Part shown: positions 21,866 through 24,288 of the stretch, piece after piece
Position numbering within the stretch: position 1 is the stretch's first letter
How the letters are laid out: the number at the start of each line of letters is the position of its first letter
Origin: Desulfobulbaceae bacterium UBA5611
GTDB lineage: Bacteria > Desulfobacterota > Desulfobulbia > Desulfobulbales > Desulfocapsaceae
Assembly: GCA_002424635.1 (NCBI GenBank)
Contig: DIKT01000035.1
Coordinates: 6,781-31,068 of the forward strand
DNA length: 24,288 nt
Direction of reading: 5' to 3'
Notes under the pieces: model-generated
What the model was told of the DNA's origin: nothing
Seen by the model: only the letters and a program-made list of their open reading frames with translations
Databases searched by the model: none
Made by a program: the position numbers and the translations under genes

Positions 21866-23143
21866 TCAGTGCACTGAGCAGGAGATGCAGGGGTCATAGG
21901 CCCGTACCAGCATCTCGGCCATTAGTTCGATCTCTTTATCCGTCTTGCCCTGATCGGCACAGAACAGGGCAAGTTCCTCGATGTCATGGAGGATATTGGC
22001 GTGATTCTGGCTGGTGGGGATGACGCAGTCAGCCTTGACGATCCGGCCCGCACCATCCAGATGCAGGCAGTGATAGAGGATGCCCCTGGGTACCTCCACT
22101 GCCGCCACGCCGATGCCTTCCCGGGGTTCAACGCTCTGTCGCGGCTCCTGCCAGGTTTCGGCCAGCAGCTCATCGATCAGCTGCATTGATTCCAGCACCA
22201 CCTGCACACATTCCACCAGTTGGGCCACCACATTCATGAAGGGATTATGGACCACTACCGGCCCGAGCCCAAAGCCCTCGGCAACAGCCCTAGCCTCAGG
22301 CAGCAGGCCGGCAAAATTGTTGTTGATCCGGGCCAGGGCGCCGACGCTGAGGGATGTGCGTGACAGACGACTCAGCTTGGAGGTGGACCAGTCCGCCATA
22401 TACTCATTGGTCATGGCTGCGTATTCATGCTCCTCTTTCACCACCCCGTCGGTTGAGATGAGATCACCGCCGATAAAAGGATAATCGCCCTCGCCCTTTA
22501 GAGAGACGAACTCGGTCTGCCGCTGGAAATCAGGGATGGTAAAAGTGGCAAAAAGATCGACGCTGGCCTCAAGATCAGCCAGGGATGTTTGCAGACGCTG
22601 CCTGAACTGGCCCAGCCGGTAGCGGTCCGGCAGCATGGTGAAACCGCCGACCACGGTACGGGTGGGATGCAGCCTGCGGCCGCCCACCTCGTCACAGATA
22701 TCGTTGGCCAGGAGCTTGAGGCGGAGGGCCTGCTGCACCACCGCCGGATGGCTTTGAGTCAGGGGCAGGACGCTGCCGACCCCCAGATAATCCGGGGCCG
22801 CCAGAAAATAGATATGGAGGATATGGCTCTGCAGGGTCTCCATGTGTTTGAGCAGGAGGCGCAAGCGCCGAGTCTGCGCGCTGGGTGTCATGGTGAAGGT
22901 GTTTTCCACGGCCCGGATCGAGGCCAGGGTATGGCCGATGGAGCAGATGCCGCAGATCCGGCCGCTGAGATAGGGGGCGTTCTCAAAATGCTTCCCTACC
23001 AGGATGGCCTCGAAAAAACGGGGGGTCTCCACCACCTCCCAGCGGGCCTCCCGCACCCTTCCGTCTTCAATGACAATACGGATGTTGCCGTGCCCTTCGA
23101 CCCTGGTCAGATGTTTGATGTCGATATCACAGGAAATCTTCAT
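21866..23143 (-). CDS. Group 3 NiFe hydrogenase large subunit (MvhA/HydA-like)
   Basis: 425 residues. Both NiFe ligand motifs are present: R62-I-C64-G-I-C67 near the N-terminus and D417-P-C419-I-S-C422 at the C-terminus, with the RVEGHG motif (E16). The size, the short N-terminus and the motif DPCISCSVH fit group 3 cytoplasmic hydrogenases (3b sulfhydrogenase alpha or 3c MvhA). The protein ends exactly at H425, where the maturation protease normally cleaves, so there is no C-terminal peptide to remove. ATG at 23143 is chosen: AAGGAGGA lies 6 bases upstream and the ATG overlaps the small-subunit stop (ATGA). It oxidises or evolves H2 together with the small subunit. The electron-acceptor subunits (HydBG, or MvhD/HdrABC) are not in the window. 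Confidence 0.92.
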   Translation of the reverse strand: MKISCDIDIKHLTRVEGHGNIRIVIEDGRVREARWEVVETPRFFEAILVGKHFENAPYLSGRICGICSIGHTLASIRAVENTFTMTPSAQTRRLRLLLKHMETLQSHILHIYFLAAPDYLGVGSVLPLTQSHPAVVQQALRLKLLANDICDEVGGRRLHPTRTVVGGFTMLPDRYRLGQFRQRLQTSLADLEASVDLFATFTIPDFQRQTEFVSLKGEGDYPFIGGDLISTDGVVKEEHEYAAMTNEYMADWSTSKLSRLSRTSLSVGALARINNNFAGLLPEARAVAEGFGLGPVVVHNPFMNVVAQLVECVQVVLESMQLIDELLAETWQEPRQSVEPREGIGVAAVEVPRGILYHCLHLDGAGRIVKADCVIPTSQNHANILHDIEELALFCADQGKTDKEIELMAEMLVRAYDPCISCSVH

Positions 23144-23937
23144 CGCGCTTCCTCCTTGGCCTTGATCCCGGCCAGATAACCGGCAAAGCCGCCAAAACAC
23201 TCCAGCCGGTCGATCATCCGCTCCCGGGAGATACCCCGTTCGGCCATGATGATCTGCAACTGATCAAGATTGGCCTCGGGCGCCGGCCCCCGGCAGCCCC
23301 AGCAGCCCAGGCGGTTGGAAGGACACCAGGCATCGCAGCCGGCCCGTGTTACCGGGCCGAGGCAGGGTTCTCCCAGCTCAAAGAGGCAGATATTCTCGCG
23401 GGCCTTGCACTCCATGCACACCGGATATTGCGGATGACGGACCTGCTTGCCCAGCACCAGGTCGGTGACGATACGCTCCACCTCCTCCTTCTTGATCGGA
23501 CAGCCGTAGATCTCCAGATCCACCTTGATGACCGCGGCAAGGGGTTTTGCCTCCTGGGTGTCGATGGGATGGGAGCCATAGACCTCCTTTTTCACCCACT
23601 CCAGATCATTGAACCGATTCTTCAGCTGGTTGACCCCGCCAAAACAGGCGCAACTGCCGAGGGCCACCACCAGCCTGGCCTGCCGGCGAATGTGTTTGAG
23701 CCGCTCTTCCTCGTCAGCCCTGGTGATGGAGCCCTCGACGAAGGCGATCTCATAGTCATCACCAGCCTCCTTCATCCCCTCGCGGAAACGGACGATCTCC
23801 ACCAGGGAGAGAAAATCGAGCAGGGTCGCCTCGTTATTAAGCAGTTGCAGCTGACAGCCTTCACAGGAGCTCAGCTCGAAAAAGGCCACCTTGGGCCTGG
23901 CCACCGGCACGCCCAGGAATGTCTTTTGTGTTGTCAT
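23140..23937 (-). CDS. Group 3 NiFe hydrogenase small subunit (MvhG/HydD-like)
   Basis: 265 residues without a Tat signal, as expected for a cytoplasmic group 3 enzyme. Proximal-cluster cysteines are visible: C25 and C28 in SSCEGCQ, C96 in GSCACFGG and C146 in YGCPI. Two further cysteine sets, CMECKARENIC (C174, C177, C184, with C192) and C201-x3-C205-x6-C212-x2-C215, probably bind two more FeS clusters and make an electron wire. The length matches HydD of 3b enzymes (about 260) slightly better than MvhG (about 300), but both pairs have the order small-large, so the subgroup is unresolved. ATG at 23937 with AAGG about 9 bases upstream. Translationally coupled to the large subunit. Its upstream region is occupied by palindromes and tandem repeats rather than by another hydrogenase gene. 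Confidence 0.92.
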   Translation of the reverse strand: MTTQKTFLGVPVARPKVAFFELSSCEGCQLQLLNNEATLLDFLSLVEIVRFREGMKEAGDDYEIAFVEGSITRADEEERLKHIRRQARLVVALGSCACFGGVNQLKNRFNDLEWVKKEVYGSHPIDTQEAKPLAAVIKVDLEIYGCPIKKEEVERIVTDLVLGKQVRHPQYPVCMECKARENICLFELGEPCLGPVTRAGCDAWCPSNRLGCWGCRGPAPEANLDQLQIIMAERGISRERMIDRLECFGGFAGYLAGIKAKEEAR

Positions 23938-23962
23938 AACGGACCTTATTCAAGAATAATCT

Positions 23963-24010
23963 GTGTGGATGCAGTGCATCCACACTGCATTCCCATGCGG
24001 CGCATGGGAA
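23963..24010. repeat. Pair of adjacent perfect palindromes (REP-like element)
   Basis: GTGTGGATGCA-G-TGCATCCACAC (23963-23985) is a perfect palindrome with 11-bp arms. TTCCCATGC-GGC-GCATGGGAA (23990-24010) has perfect 9-bp arms and is followed by CGAGG. Double hairpins ending GGGAACGAGG look like REP elements mobilised by RAYT (IS200/IS605-like) transposases. It lies 26 bp upstream of the hydrogenase small-subunit start, so it would be in the mRNA leader or overlap the promoter. Confidence 0.6.
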
Positions 24011-24037
24011 CGAGGGGTAGCAAGAAGATCCAGGCTA

Positions 24038-24288
24038 CTTGCTTTCTGCCAACCTTGATTGCTGGCCGGCAGCGGCCGTTCAACAAAGCAGCCGGAAAAA
24101 ATTGGCTGTTTTGTTGGAGCGGTATAAGAGTTCGTAAATTACACAAGCAAGAAAAAGACCTTGCTTTCTGCCAACTTTACTTGCTAGCCGGCAGCGGCCG
24201 CTCAATAAAGCAGCCGGAAAAAATTGGCTGTTTTGTTGGAGCGGCATAAGAGTCCGTAAATTACACAAGCAAGAAAAAGACCTTGCTT
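24038..24288. repeat. 122-bp tandem repeat array with internal hairpins, continuing past the window
   Basis: Two full units, 24038-24159 and 24160-24281, are both 122 bp and differ at about 8 positions. A third begins at 24282 and is cut by the window end. Each unit holds a 13-bp stem (24081-24093 with 24104-24116, loop GGAAAAAATT), a GGCCG-gcag-CGGCC hairpin (weaker in unit 2), and AAGCAAG/CTTGCTT pairing across unit junctions. Minus-strand open frames here are short and follow the repeat, so they are not called as genes. Confidence 0.9.

Noticed and set aside
21821..21868. Readthrough or selenocysteine at the hydrogenase TGA
   Set aside because: The 15 codons after the TGA do not look like a conserved C-terminal peptide, and the TGA is not at a catalytic Cys position; no SECIS-like hairpin was evident just downstream.
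24038..24288. CRISPR array
   Set aside because: The 122-bp units are adjacent with no unique spacers, far longer than CRISPR repeats, and no cas gene is near.

Overview
The window looks like chromosomal DNA of a Gram-negative anaerobe, probably a deltaproteobacterium (Desulfobacterota, perhaps Desulfobulbales). This is inferred from ClpA/ClpS, an enlarged HolA, a group 3 NiFe hydrogenase, a rubrerythrin-like protein and periplasmic signal peptides. No rRNA or tRNA gene was seen. Most genes lie on the minus strand. By eye the DNA is moderately GC-rich, apart from an AT-rich accessory segment at about 2240-6330.

Region 1 (1-2235, minus) is a compact stress-type operon: a pyrimidine-dimer glycosylase fused to DUF1722, a Blc-like lipocalin without a signal peptide, a PNPOx-like flavoprotein, and an NAD(P)-binding SDR cut by the window edge. 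Region 2 (2236-6590) is AT-rich. It holds a small cysteine-rich membrane protein, a 952-residue LRR-Roc-COR (Roco) GTPase with an unassigned C-terminal domain, and a SemiSWEET-like transporter. A duplicated palindromic element sits at the same place upstream of both the glycosylase gene and the cysteine-rich gene, which suggests shared regulation.

Region 3 (6602-9929, minus) is a three-gene operon: a divergent MBOAT-like membrane protein, a carrier protein and an amino-acid adenylating enzyme. It recalls dltB-dltC-dltA, but there is no dltD in the window and the substrate is uncertain. Region 4 (10211-20119, minus) holds a DnaQ-like exonuclease, an Fsr-like MFS exporter, a secreted CAP protein and a DedA protein. 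Next come clpA, clpS, holA and an 863-residue exported protein of unknown function. The C-terminal part of that protein has a His/Gly-Ser-Cys-Gly-Gly pattern resembling clan CD (caspase/gingipain-like) peptidases.

Region 5 (20289-21733, plus) is a translationally coupled pair: an EamA-type transporter and a rubrerythrin-like protein that has lost most diiron ligands but keeps its rubredoxin-type cysteines. Region 6 (21866-24288, minus) encodes the large and small subunits of a group 3 NiFe hydrogenase. The large subunit ends exactly at the His of its C-terminal metal motif. Upstream lie two adjacent palindromes and a 122-bp tandem array of hairpin-forming repeats that runs off the window.
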